The notes under the pieces are model-generated. The model saw only the letters and a list, made by a program, of their open reading frames with translations. It ran no database searches and was not told the DNA's origin. Positions 11,901 to 23,009 of a stretch of 64,000 bases of DNA are shown in pieces. A program made the position numbers and the translations under genes. The stretch lies in NCBI GenBank assembly GCA_964036155.1, contig OZ038422.1, positions 65,929,201 through 65,993,200 on the forward strand. The letters are read 5' to 3'. The stretch is from Diploscapter coronatus. Its lineage: Eukaryota > Nematoda > Chromadorea > Rhabditida > Rhabditidae. Within the stretch, counting starts at the first letter, position 1, and each line of letters opens with the position of its first letter.

Positions 11901-13179
11901 ACACTTTTCTTCCCTCTCCTATCCCTCCCTAAACCTAACTATATAGTGCACGTTTTCGCGACATCACGACATTTACGAATTGCCTTTCAAACTCTCCAAA
12001 ATTCTATAAATATTTTATGCCTGATTGATAAACTCAGTTAAATTTTCAGAAACATTTCAAGGCGTTAATTAATCTTAAAATTTGAATTGGCGATTTCAAA
12101 TGACGGTTTATCACTTTTATAAATTAGTGTAGATTTTAGAAGCTCTTCAAAATAAAGATTCATACTTCGAACATGATTGTCGAGAAAAATGATTAAACCT
12201 ACGAAAAATTCAATTTTTTTAAATATGCAAATTGTCTTACGCCTGTGAAACCCCATGTTCGACGCAGAGCTGGATGAGCTGCTTGCCTGTCATCGCATCG
12301 AGTGAGGAGATCAGCTTCTTCAACTCGGCTGGACTAGGGCCGCGCGCCTGCTTCTTGTATTCAACTCGCTGAAAACATGTTTCAAATTAAACTTTAGATC
12401 CGGAAAGAGAAAAATTTCTGTTCTTTTACGGTATTTGATCATTTTTGAGATCTTTGTTTCTGCTTTGAATCTGGAACCTTAAAAAGTGGTGGGCTTTGCC
12501 AATGAAAATACTCAAATGTAAAGCCTTGCTAGTCTATTATTATTAGGAGCAGAAATTTAATTTTCGAATTTATGGAAAACTTCTTTGAAATGTTACCAAA
12601 AATAGCTCGTCTGAAACCAGAAAAACCCACCCAATTCATGATGTGATATTTAGAGATGACATTTCAAATATTTGCATACCTGCAGGGGAATTTTTTGCGG
12701 AACTGAAGGCACTGGCAAATCGACCGGTTTCGATTCTGAAAAATATTTCTAGTTCTTCAAACTTGGCAGTTTCTGTTCAACTATTAGAAAAAAGAATCAA
12801 AGTTTCACCGAATTTTCGTCAAACGCCACGATTTTTCATAAAAATACAATTTCTACGTTATTCTCCTCTTTCCAAAATGCTTTTGTGCGAAATAGGGAGA
12901 GCTCTTTCTCCCGCACATTTTACGCGTCCTTACTTTTTCGTATCTGCTCTTTCCCTTCTATTTCCTCTCCGCTGCCGAAGACAAAAGGGGAGAACAATGG
13001 CTAAAGCCAGGGCGCAAAAGTGGGTTCTGCCTCTCTTATAGAGGGGGATTTTCGGAAAGAAGAGAAACGCGTGATTTTCATTAATCCCTACCGTCATTGG
13101 AGGCAATAGTGAGTTTGTCCAAGTACCTGGCCAGTTCCTCGTCCTCCTTCGCTTTCTTCGGATCGTCATCGTTCGCCAT
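8952..13179 (-). CDS. eri-1: ERI-1, SAP-domain 3'-5' exonuclease (3'hExo/ERI1 family)
   Basis: Twelve exons (5' to 3': 13179-13092, 12735-12680, 12368-12241, 11819-11687, 11154-11053, 10854-10782, 10567-10444, 10260-10218, 10168-10076, 9831-9700, 9325-9241, 9064-8952) encode 389 aa. The SAP domain lies at about 56-90. The DEDDh nuclease follows: Exo I residues in VMDFECT (Asp138, Glu140), Exo II aspartate in VTDGP, and the final His300 and Asp305 in HCGLDD. The family trims 5.8S rRNA 3' ends, degrades histone mRNA, and in C. elegans limits RNAi and works with Dicer in 26G siRNA production. The C-terminus has a CESC pair of cysteines followed by an acidic end. A TTTTTCAG acceptor seven bases before the ATG suggests SL1 trans-splicing. 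It is divergent from nog-1, sharing about 640 bp of promoter. Confidence 0.95.
12850..13080. repeat. MITE-like sequence in eri-1 intron 1
   Basis: Pyrimidine-rich, GC-richer than the surrounding intron. Its left end (CTCTTTCCAAAA) and right end (TAAAGCCAGGGCGCAAA) resemble the end and inner arm of the large foldback at 60569-61063, so the two are probably members of one family. Weak inverted arms of about 25 bp are visible. Confidence 0.45.
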
Positions 13180-13817
13180 TTCGAACTGAAAAATCCAGAA
13201 ATTTTCAAGGAAATTGGAAAAAAATACAGCTTCTTGGAAGAGAGTGTGAGTCTTCCAAATAAGCTGTCGGTGAAATAATGGACTTTTCAAAGAAGCCAAA
13301 AACCACGAAAACCGAGAAATAAATAAGAAAAAATAAGGGTTCTTGGGAAGTCTACCCACGTTCCGTCTATCAAAACAACTTCACCCCACTGAAATGGGTG
13401 AACTATTCAAACAGGTGGCCAGTAAACCGAGTGAACTTCCCGAGAAATTCAAATTTCATGAAAATCGCGAGAAAATCTAACAATTTCGAACGAGGATGAA
13501 GCTGAGTAGAACCACTTTACAATGCGTTTTTTTCGTAAATCGCGTTGTTTTTTATTCAGGGTTGCTGGTGGGTCCCATTTTTGGACCCGAAGCCGCAAAA
13601 ATTTTCCAATTTTCATCCTCTGGACCCGGACCCGCTCCCAGACCCGCCATTTCTCACATTTCGGACCCGGACCCGACTTAGACCCGCAAAATGCGGGTCG
13701 GACCGGGTCCATCAGCAACCCTGTTTTTATCCCAAATTTCTTGTGAAACATTGCGTTATTTTTTATTTTCCTTGGATTTTTCGCCTATTTTTCACTGATT
13801 ACTGATTCAGATCAGCG
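13180..13817. promoter_or_regulatory. Divergent promoter region eri-1 / nog-1
   Basis: Shared upstream region of two divergently transcribed genes. Trans-splice acceptors flank it (minus strand AG at 13187-13186; plus strand AG at 13809-13810). It carries the MITE at 13557-13723, which lies within 100 bp of the nog-1 start. Confidence 0.6.
13557..13723. mobile_element. Small MITE with CAGGGTTGCTG ends (hAT-like)
   Basis: Terminal inverted repeats: CAGGGTTGCTGGTGGGTCC at the left, its near complement GGGTCCATCAGCAACCCTG at the right. Inside are several GGACCCG units. T-rich flanks (TTTTTATT / TTTTTATC) could be an imperfect 8 bp target duplication. CAGGG-type ends and 8 bp duplications are usual for hAT elements; no transposase is encoded in 167 bp. 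Confidence 0.7.
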
Positions 13818-16800
13818 ATGACGTCGATGTACAACTTCAAACGCATCGCCGTCGTCCCTTCGGCTGCGGTAAAGCTTGAAAATTTTTCAAAAAAATTCTA
13901 TTTTTTAATTATCTTTTTTTCAATTTCAAACAAATTTTTCTCTTCCATCAAATTCATAAATCTCAGCAAATTTCTCAGAGAGCAGATAATGTAGTTTAAA
14001 CACATATTTGTCACCAGTTTTTTTATTATAGAAGTAATTAGAAGAAAAAATTGAATGACTAATTCAGGATCCTTAGAAAAATGCTTATTTTTTCAGGAGT
14101 TGAAAGAAGTGGTCCTTTCCAAGACCCAGAGGAAAACTCCGACCGTCGTGCACAGACAGTACGCGATTGGGCGGATCCGCTCGTTCTACGCAAGGAAAAT
14201 CAAGTTCCTGCAGCAGACTCTCCACGACAAACTCACTCAGATCATCAACGAGTTCCCCAAAATGGAGGTTGGAAATCGTCTCATTTTTTCTTATAGTAAC
14301 TTTCTTTGGAAGTATTTCTATAATTCACTAACTAAGGTTTAGACAAATGAATTTCTATCAATTTCGAAACACATGAAAACAATTCCGTTTAAAAAATAAT
14401 AATTTCCAGGAAGTGCACCCATTCTACTCTGATCTGATGAACATTCTGTACGACAGGGATCACTACAAAATCGCGCTCGGCCAGATGAACACTGCCAGAC
14501 ATCTCATTGATGGGTAGATTTAAAAAATATATTTTTTTCGAAAAAAAAAACTTGAAAATGGTATAATTCTATCTGAAACATTTGTTGGAATATCATAAAG
14601 CTCATCAAATTCAGCTTCTAACTTTCAAACTAGGCCTTAAAAATAAAAAAAAGTGCACTTTATAGAAGAGTTTGCGATGTTTTAATCTTTCAAAAATACT
14701 TCTCTAAGAAAGTAATTTTCAATTTTCCAGAATCGCCCGTGAGTATTGCCGTCTAATGAAGTACGGCGACTCGCTGTATCGTTGCAAGATGCTGAAACGA
14801 GCCGCGTTGGGTCGAATGGTGAAGTTGCTGAAGCGACAGAAGTCGAGTTTCGACTATCTCGAGCAGGTCAGGCAGCACCTCTCCAGACTACCGGCCATCG
14901 ACCCGGGTACTAGGTGGGGAATTTTCAAGTTTTCTTGATAATTTGGGGCTCTCTGTATAATCCAGCAGAACACAGCTACCATTTGTAAAATTCACCAGAA
15001 GGCTATTAAGGGATGATAAAGACGAGATTTTTTTTTCCTATACTTGCGCGCATGCCTTGTGAGGGCTTAGGGGTGCGTTCATACTCCGCCCACGCTCACA
15101 TGAGAAAGAGAAATAGAACGCGAGGGTGAGCGAATAAAAACATGTCTTCTCTGCGTCTCTCACACTCGCGTGCTACCTTTTCTGCACACGTGAATATGAA
15201 CGCGCGATCTTGGGCTTGCATTAAATTACTCGAATTCGATAATTCCCTGAAACTTATTTTATTTCCCTTTTCAGAACGATAATTCTGTGTGGTTTCCCTA
15301 ACGTAGGCAAATCGTCGTTCCTGAACAAAGTGACCCGCGCGGATGTTGAGGTGCAGCCCTACGCCTTCACCACGAAGGCTCTCTACGTCGGCCATCTCGA
15401 CTACAAACTACTCAGATGGCAGGTAAAATACGAGATTTTTTGAAATAGTCAAATATTTTCTTCGTCAATTTTCGTAAAGCTTTTAAATATGAAGTTTTTA
15501 CTTTCAAAATACGCAATAACGTAGGCGACAGGTAGCAACTTTGGAGATTTTTGCAACATACCTAATTTGTACTATTTTAAATTTTCAAAACAAAAATGAT
15601 TTTGAGGTGATCGATACCCCGGGAATTCTGGATCAACCCCTGGAGGAGAGAAATACGATCGAGATGCAGGCCGTCACGGCCCTGGCCCACCTCAAAGCGG
15701 CCATTCTATTCGTCATGGACGTCTCCGAACAGTGTGACAAGTCCATCGAAGAACAGGCACGATTTTTAAAAATCAATTTGGACAAACAATGAAATTCTTA
15801 TGGAAGTTTAAAGTGTTTAAAATGATTTAAAGAATTGAAACTTCTGATAAAACTCACTCAGATATAAATGGAATTGAAATTCAAAGAAAACAAGATTTGA
15901 TCCTTCTTTATTATAGTCAGATTTATGTTCCTACGAAGCTAGTTTTTTCTGTAAATTTCAACCATGTTATATATGAATTTGAAGACTAGAGAATCAGTCC
16001 TGTTTGAGTTCACTTATCAACCAATTGAAAATACATCAATTTCAGGTCCACCTGTTCGACACGATTCGCCCTCTGTTCTCCAACAAACCTGTTATCGTTG
16101 GACTCAACAAGGTTATTATTTTTCTTAGGGAAACTTCATTTCGAAAGTTTTTTTTTCGATTTTATAAATTGTTTTCTTTCAAAATTTGTTTGATTTTCAG
16201 ATTGATATTCTGCGTCGCGATGAGCTTTCCCAAAAGAAGCGAGAAGTTCTGGAGAAATTGGAAAAGGAAAACATCCCCGTCATGGAGATGTCCACCATCA
16301 ATGGAAACGGAGTCATGGAAATTAGGGATAAGGTGGGATTTTTATTTCTAGTTTTTTTTTTTCAGAAAGTTGGCCCATTTCGAAGAAAAAATAGCTTCGA
16401 TGAAGGAAAATAAGTGAATTTTTTAAAGAAATTTATTCATTTTTGATTTTTTTTTTTTTTTTTTTTTATATTTGAAATTTGTTCTTGAAGAGAAAGTTTT
16501 TTAAAAGTTCAATCTTCCAGGCCTGCGACGAGCTTCTGGCCCAGAGGGTCGAGGCGAAGCTGCAGTCGAAAAAGGCCTCGACCACGGGCGATTCCATCCT
16601 CAACAGGCTCTTCGTCGCCTTCCCCACTCCCAGGGATGATAAGGTAATCAAGGTTTTTTATTTTTTTTTTCCATATTTTTTTTCTTTTTCCATATTTTTT
16701 TTCTTTTTCCTAAGCTATTTTCGTAAAAGTGTATAATACGTTTTTTTGTTTTTTTTTTCCAAAAGTTATCATTCAAGTTTCTTCTTTATTTAGTTCGAAA

Positions 16801-19800
16801 TTTTATATTTTGCGTTTTTTTTCAGAATTTGTGGAAATTACTTTTCCATAATCCGAAAATTTGGATTTAAATTTTAGGTGCGAGCCCCTCACGTTCCGCA
16901 GGCCGTTTTGGAGAAGCGCATGAAAGCCTCGCAGGGACAAGGCGACGCAACGAAGGTCGGCACAAACAAGATCGTCAGGGACGAAGGTGAGACTTACCTT
17001 TGGATTTTTTTAGCTAAACTATTATTTTAAAGTCGCATTGAATTGCACCTGGTAACATATTAGAAGAACAACTAGCCACGCCTTTATAAAATAATGTTAT
17101 AAACATACATTTCTTCAAACTGGTATTCCGATGATTTTTTCAAATGCGAAAACGTCACTATCCATGAGGAGGATTGCTTGAATAGAATGGCTTTTTGTAG
17201 CCTATTTGAAACATCTCTATCGAAATGAAAGATCTTAAAGAATTTGTTATTCATAAAATACACCAAATCTTCGAACAATTTAATGTTTTTTTTTTCTTTT
17301 AATAAACCACCCTTTTGTAACCTAGATCCAACATTAACATTCATTTTTTCTTTATTTCCTTTAGAAAAACATCCAGATCATTTAATATTATAAAGCGAAT
17401 ATCAGTATTTATTACTCAATTTTTGAAGCCTACCTCAAAAATTATTTTCTAAAATCTTCAGCAACTCGTAAATTGGAGCGTGAGTTGGAGTTGGAGCTGG
17501 AGGATGAGTACATTCTGGATCTGAAGAAGAACTATCTGCTGAAGAACGAGGACGAGAAGTACGACGTCGTTCCCGAGATCTGGGAGGGACACAATCTAGC
17601 TGATTTCGTCGATCCCGAAATTGAGCAGGTGGGCATATTTTAAGTTACCAATTCCATCAGGATCATTAGCCCTTGGATATTTTGAATGTAAACTTCTTTT
17701 GAAACATATTTTATTCTAAACATCGGTTAATCGTAGGATGAAATTAGTAAATATATGCAAAGATTTTCTAATACATACATCTGAGATAAATTAATAAACC
17801 CAAAACAGCATCGCAATGTTAACTTTATTCTGGCCAAAGTTATTTACTTTTCATGAAACACAATTTCATTTTCTCATTTTTGAAAAAAGAAATAATTGAA
17901 AGTATTTTAACAAACTGAGAATACTTTCATTCTAGGCAATCACTATCGATTTAAATCAAAGTAAATATAATCCATGAAATCTACCAATTTTTCATCATTC
18001 CTCTTAAAAATTAAATTGATATCATTCTTTCCTCAAAAATCACGAAAAAATCATGTTTTCTTCGAAACTGTTGGAAAAAATTCCCATTTTCCCAGAAAAA
18101 TAAGACTAATTAAAACGTTTCCTCAAAATTCGAAATTTTATTCTTTATGTTTCAGAAAATGGCAGCCCTGTTGGAGGAAGAGGAACTTCGGGAGAAGGCG
18201 GGTGAATACGACTCGGATTTGGACAGCGATGATGAGGAGACCAAGGAGAGGCTCAAATTGGCACATCAAATCAGGGAGAAGGAGAAGCTCCTCCTCCTCG
18301 AGAGTCAGGAGAACAAGAAAACTGCCGTAAATATTTATTTCTATTTTTTAATAAATTTATTGTTTGAAGCTGATGTGAATTAGAATCAATAAGGCTAATA
18401 GAAAGATGAAATATCGAAATTTTTGACACTACTCATGAAAAAATAGACATTTTTGGTTGACTGAGAACATATGTTTCAGTCTCGAACAATTCGTTAATTT
18501 TCTTCAGATATGATATGAATATTTTGAAACTCAGATAAAATATTATTTTTGAGAAGAAGAGGTAAAACATTTGAAGATTTTCAATTTGCAGGGCCGCAGT
18601 GGCTCTCGAACGAACGTGCGCAAGCGCGAGCGATCGGTCAGTCGACTCACCGAAGATCTGGAGGATTTGGGTGTCGAGGTGAGAATTTTCCAAACACAAT
18701 CGGGAAATTTCGAACTTAGATTAACCACATGAAACGAGATAGTGTCTTATCGAAAGAGAGAAAATAGTGTACTTTTTCCGTCTCTTGATAAGGCATACTA
18801 TATCGTCTCACACCGTTAACCGCGGAACTGCGTTTCGAAATTTCTCGAGTCCTCTCAAAGGTTTCAAAAATTGATTATTTAACGAATCAACACCACTACA
18901 CAACTGCCATCTCATTGCCTTCAACTATATTTATATTCATTGAAACATACATAACTAAATTCCAATTTTCCAAACAGGAAATCTATTAGTGTACAATGCT
19001 AAGAATACCGCGCCAATTGATATTTTCACATTGTTGTAGCTAAAATGAAAAGCGTGAACACATAAAAAAGTCATTGAAGGTTCAAGAGGATAGAAATTTC
19101 ATTGTTGAATGTTTGTTAATCTAGTACAAACCAATTCCACGTATTGTTTCTTCACACCATTTCATCTAACCCGACTTAACTGCAACATAACCAGATAATT
19201 CCAACAAGTCTAAATCGACAATTTTCAGGTGAATCCGAAGAGAATGAAGAATCTGCAAGGCCAGATGGCAAAGGCACCTTTGGGCAAGAAAGTCAAAGTC
19301 GGCAGATCGCGCAGTCTCTCTGCAAACAGACCTGCGCCCAGAGACGAAATCGGCATTCCGGACAAGAAGGTATATTTAAAATAGTCATTTTTCGAGAAAA
19401 TCTGAGGTAGATATGTTTCGAAATTAATTGATAACCATTTGCAAAGTCATTAAAACTGGTTGTTCCCAATTGCTGCCAAATTTTCATTAATTCTCACTGA
19501 AATGTAGAAGAATAACTAGTGTTTTACTTCTTCCACTGATAATCCTAATTTTTCACACTTTCAGACTCGCGACAAGGCGTCGAAGTTGCGTCTCAAGGTT
19601 TTGCAGGGATTCAAGCGCGATGCCAGGAAAGGCGAGGCCGACAGGTACAGTGATTCTGAACTACTTTTCTATTTTTTTGTTTAATTTGGTTTAAGCATGC
19701 TGAAATTGTTGATATTTTAAACTCAGATAAATTTGACTTAAATTTAATTTTAAATAAATAATATTTTCAGGCACGTTTACGACCTCAAACCCAAGCATCT

Positions 19801-19843
19801 GTTTTCCGGCAAGCGCAAAATGGGCAAGACCGACAGAAGGTAA
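13818..19843 (+). CDS. nog-1: NOG1 / GTPBP4 nucleolar GTPase
   Basis: Sixteen exons (13818-13868, 14097-14267, 14410-14513, 14731-14913, 15275-15422, 15607-15756, 16046-16111, 16201-16332, 16521-16643, 16878-16986, 17462-17628, 18156-18326, 18592-18678, 19229-19369, 19565-19644, 19771-19843) encode 651 aa. It aligns end to end with human GTPBP4: N-terminal helical domain; Obg-type G domain with G1 GFPNVGKS (176-183), G3 DTPG (222-225) and G4 NKID (290-293); then PEIWEGHN and the C-terminal SGKRK.GK.DRR. NOG1 works in late nucleolar and nucleoplasmic assembly of the 60S subunit. The ATG follows an ATTCAG acceptor, so it is probably the first, SL1-spliced gene of a polycistron whose next gene, rrp-8, is 344 bp on. 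The intron after exon 6 must use a GC donor (15757). Confidence 0.96.
18734..18810. repeat. Short inverted repeat in nog-1 intron
   Basis: Arms GAGATAGTGTCTTATCGAAA and its imperfect complement at about 18782-18810 flank a 20 bp loop. It is intronic and has the look of a tiny foldback element. Confidence 0.55.
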
Positions 19844-20077
19844 ACTGGAAAGAGAAAGGAACGTATTTTTCTTTTATTTTTTTTAAAATCTTTTTTCTTC
19901 ACAATATTTTTTAAATAAAATTTGTTGTTAGTTTCACATTTATCGTTCAATTTATTCGATTTTCAAATATTTTGAACGATAATGATCAAATTCTAATTCA
20001 TTTCGTTATATTTCTGCTTCAGATTTTATACGATCGTTAAAACCGAATTGTTGATGTTGTTTTCTTTGTTAGACAAG

Positions 20078-20185
20078 AATAAACATGTTATTTGAATGTT
20101 CGCTGAGAAACTAACTCATTCAATGGTTGAAAGCCTAGTTCGATAATTTGAAAGATTTGACTGTTTAAACGAGTTTGATTTTTAG
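20078..20185 (+). promoter_or_regulatory. nog-1 / rrp-8 operon junction (AATAAA then trans-splice acceptor)
   Basis: AATAAA at 20078-20083 is followed 102 nt later by a TTTTTAG acceptor (AG at 20184-20185), two bases before the rrp-8 ATG. C. elegans operon junctions have about 100 nt between the upstream poly(A) site and the SL2 acceptor. Confidence 0.65.
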
Positions 20186-20187
20186 AA

Positions 20188-22851
20188 ATGAAACCTCAAA
20201 AAGTCGCTGAGACACCGAAAACTGTTCAGAAATCTGATGGTGGCGTCGTCAAAGAGAAGAAAAAGGTTAGAAATAAAATCTTAACAAAGTTTTTAATTTC
20301 TATTCTTATTAGTTTTAATGTCTTTTGTATTAACTTTACCAAAATTCAAGAATTTTGACGATTCAATGAAACATCTAGTTTTTTAGACTTGTATTTTTTT
20401 AATTGAGCTGTTATTCAAACTGACTTTGACGATAGCTATCATGTTTAGCGATTAGGTAAAACTTATCGTAAGTTTCTTTTAGAATCCCAGGTGCTCAAAC
20501 ATTATTCTTAGTGAATGAAAGTTACCTTATTTTGATAGACGATCGAAACTCGTTAGAATTAATGAAAGGGCTTCAGTCTACTTTTCGTGAATTGCAAATG
20601 AAGAAACTTAGGATCATGCATTAATCGTTCGAATCAACAAAACGGTGTCCAATTCATTTTTTTTTATTTTATCGAAAAATATATTTTAACCAAAAATAAA
20701 TAAATTATCAAAATTCCAGAAACGCCCCTGGCGGAATAAAGTTCGGAAGTTGGCGAAGAAAAAACGACTTGCAGAGGAGAGGGCTACTGCTGCAGCGAAT
20801 GGGCAGAAATTGCCGGGACAGAAAAGCGGGGATAAGGCGAAACGAAATAAGAAGAAGAAAAAGAGCAAACAGAATGAGGTAATTTTGAAATTTTTACCAA
20901 CTAATTTCTAATATTTTGAACAACTTCCAATTCATCTACAAAATGTATAAAGCCTTACTCTTCAATGAACGTTCGAGATAGAGTCCTATTAGAATAAACC
21001 CAATATCAAAATTCCTAATTTAGAACATTTTGAATGAGTTTCAATGAATTTTCAAATCCTTTGAAAAGCGTGCTTTTCAATTCGTATTTTCAATTATTTT
21101 CATTCAGGAAACTCAAAATGACGATGAGTCTGAGAGCGGACAGGGGAAAGTCGTCAAGGAAGAGGAACCACAGAAGCCAAAAATGAAGGCGGTCGTTTCG
21201 ATGGAAGAAGCTCAGCAACGCATGAAGGCCGGCAGGTTCAGGTAAAAATTTAGTTTTTCTATTTTCTAGAAAATGGTTAAAAATTACAATAAACCAGAGG
21301 AGAAATACTTGACAATATGGTAGAGGAAATAAGTTTTGCTATTCATTATTTGATTGTTTTTATCATGTAAACAATACTATCAAATTACCGCATTTCACAA
21401 TATTTTAGGAATGCTCAAACGTATTTTGAAATACCAAGAGTTTTGTAGATACCTGAACGAAATGATGTACACGATGAGCGGCGCCGATGCAATGGAATAT
21501 TTCCAGAAAGATCCCGACGCCTTTCAGTGCTATCATAACGGATTCGCGGAGCAGGTTCGGCTTACTTTTTCTATTTCGAACAATTAAATAATATAAGTTT
21601 CACTCAATTTTGATAAATCCTCGTTTTGAAAGAGACAAATGATATATGTTATCTTGTTCCACCCTTCTAATGGCATCAATTGAAATGTTTCAAAGGGGTC
21701 CTATTAGTCGATATTTTAGTGAATAAAGGGTTAGGTTGAATTTCCAAATTAAGGCAGCGAAATGGCCGAATCACCCGCTGCACCAGATCATCAAGTGGTT
21801 GGCGAAGCAGAGCGGCAAGATCGTTCTCGATTTGGGGTGTGGAGAGGCGAAGATCGCCAAGGCTGCCGGACACTTGCATCAGGTCATTGTTATTCTTTAT
21901 TTGAAGTATTGTTAAATTCCGACTCCTCGAAACTCGACCCGCAAAAAAAAACTTTTCCGCGGATCGAGTTTTGAGAAGACGGCTTGAATTGCATGTGGTA
22001 CGGTCGCAAAATGTTCAAGTTTTCATTAGCTATTTTGCGCTTATTTGAAGCTTACATTAGCCTTCAAGTCTATAAAGTTTCGGGGATTATATTTAAAATT
22101 TAATTCTTATGCTTATTTTATTCGAAATTGGAGCTGATTCTCAAATATACTAAGTTTCGTTATTCTGAACCATTTAAAAGAGTTTTCGGAAACACCTCAA
22201 AAATGAATCTTCAAATTTTCAGATTTCCTCGTTCGATTTGGTGTCGCAAAACGAGCGCGTGACGGCGTGCGATATGGCGCATTTGCCCGTGGAAAGCGAT
22301 TCCGCAGACATAGCCATTTTCTGCCTATCCCTTATGGGCACGAACCTGCACGAGTACATCCGGGAGGCACACAGGACGCTCAAAATGGGGTTGGTGACTT
22401 TCCCGCCGATTTTTCGCAAGGCTCTTTTTATGCACGTTTTTGATGACTGACGCAGGAGGATTGAGAGAAAAATTTTCTGTATTGCAATTAACTTCGAGGA
22501 ACGATAGTATTCTTCGCTTGAAACATAGATAATTTTCCATTTTTCAGTGGCGTTTTGAAAATCGCTGAAGTTTCGAGTCGATTTACGAATATTAAACTGT
22601 TCGTGGATGCCGTTCAGAAAATGGGATTCAAGAATACGGAAAAGGTGATTCGTTAATTATTCTGTGGTGAAATTTGTATTTCCTTTCTTAACTTGTTTTT
22701 CTAGATTTTTTAAAAAATTTTTAAATGAAATTCTCAGAAAACCGTGGACGATTATTTCGTGATGTTGCAATTCTCTAAATCTACTGCGAAATGCGAAAAC
22801 AAAAAGCCGTTCGGGTTGAATTTGAAGCCGTGTCTGTACAAAAAACGATAG
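20188..22851 (+). CDS. rrp-8: RRP8 / nucleomethylin rRNA methyltransferase
   Basis: Eight exons (20188-20265, 20720-20878, 21108-21241, 21449-21554, 21754-21882, 22223-22389, 22548-22644, 22738-22851) encode 327 aa. The N-terminal third is Lys/Arg-rich (nucleolar-targeting type) then acidic. The C-terminal domain matches human RRP8: RYLNE, DP.AF..YH.GF, SAM motif I LDLGCGE (Gly187-Cys-Gly), CDMA.(L/V)P, VFCLSLMGTN and the closing L.PCLYK(K/R)R. RRP8 is a Rossmann-fold SAM methyltransferase that makes the m1A base in 25S/28S rRNA; the mammalian protein is also in the eNoSC silencing complex. It lies between nog-1 and set-14 on the same strand with short gaps, fitting a ribosome-biogenesis operon. 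Confidence 0.95.
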
Positions 22852-22892
22852 ATGCTAATGTTGTTATCAGAAGATTGTTGATTTTGCTTTAT

Positions 22893-22998
22893 TATAAAAT
22901 GTTATTCCTTAAAAATATTGTTCAAGCTTTTTTAAAGCGTTTCATTCGCTTTGATGTCTTGAAGTTTTCAAGAAAGTTCGAATTTTCATGATTTCCAG
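22893..22998 (+). promoter_or_regulatory. rrp-8 / set-14 operon junction
   Basis: Only 158 bp separate the rrp-8 stop from the set-14 ATG. A variant hexamer TATAAA (22893-22898) lies 100 nt before the TTTCCAG acceptor (AG at 22997-22998), itself 11 bases upstream of the ATG. Confidence 0.6.
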
Positions 22999-23009
22999 GA
23001 ATATAGAAA

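Noticed and set aside
12930..13359. Minus-strand open frames running through eri-1 exon 1 and its flanks
   Set aside because: They read across a clear trans-splice acceptor and donor; the supported eri-1 exon is 13179-13092 only.
13496..13805. Overlapping plus-strand frames rich in Asp-Pro repeats
   Set aside because: They are translations of the GGACCCG units inside the MITE at 13557-13723.
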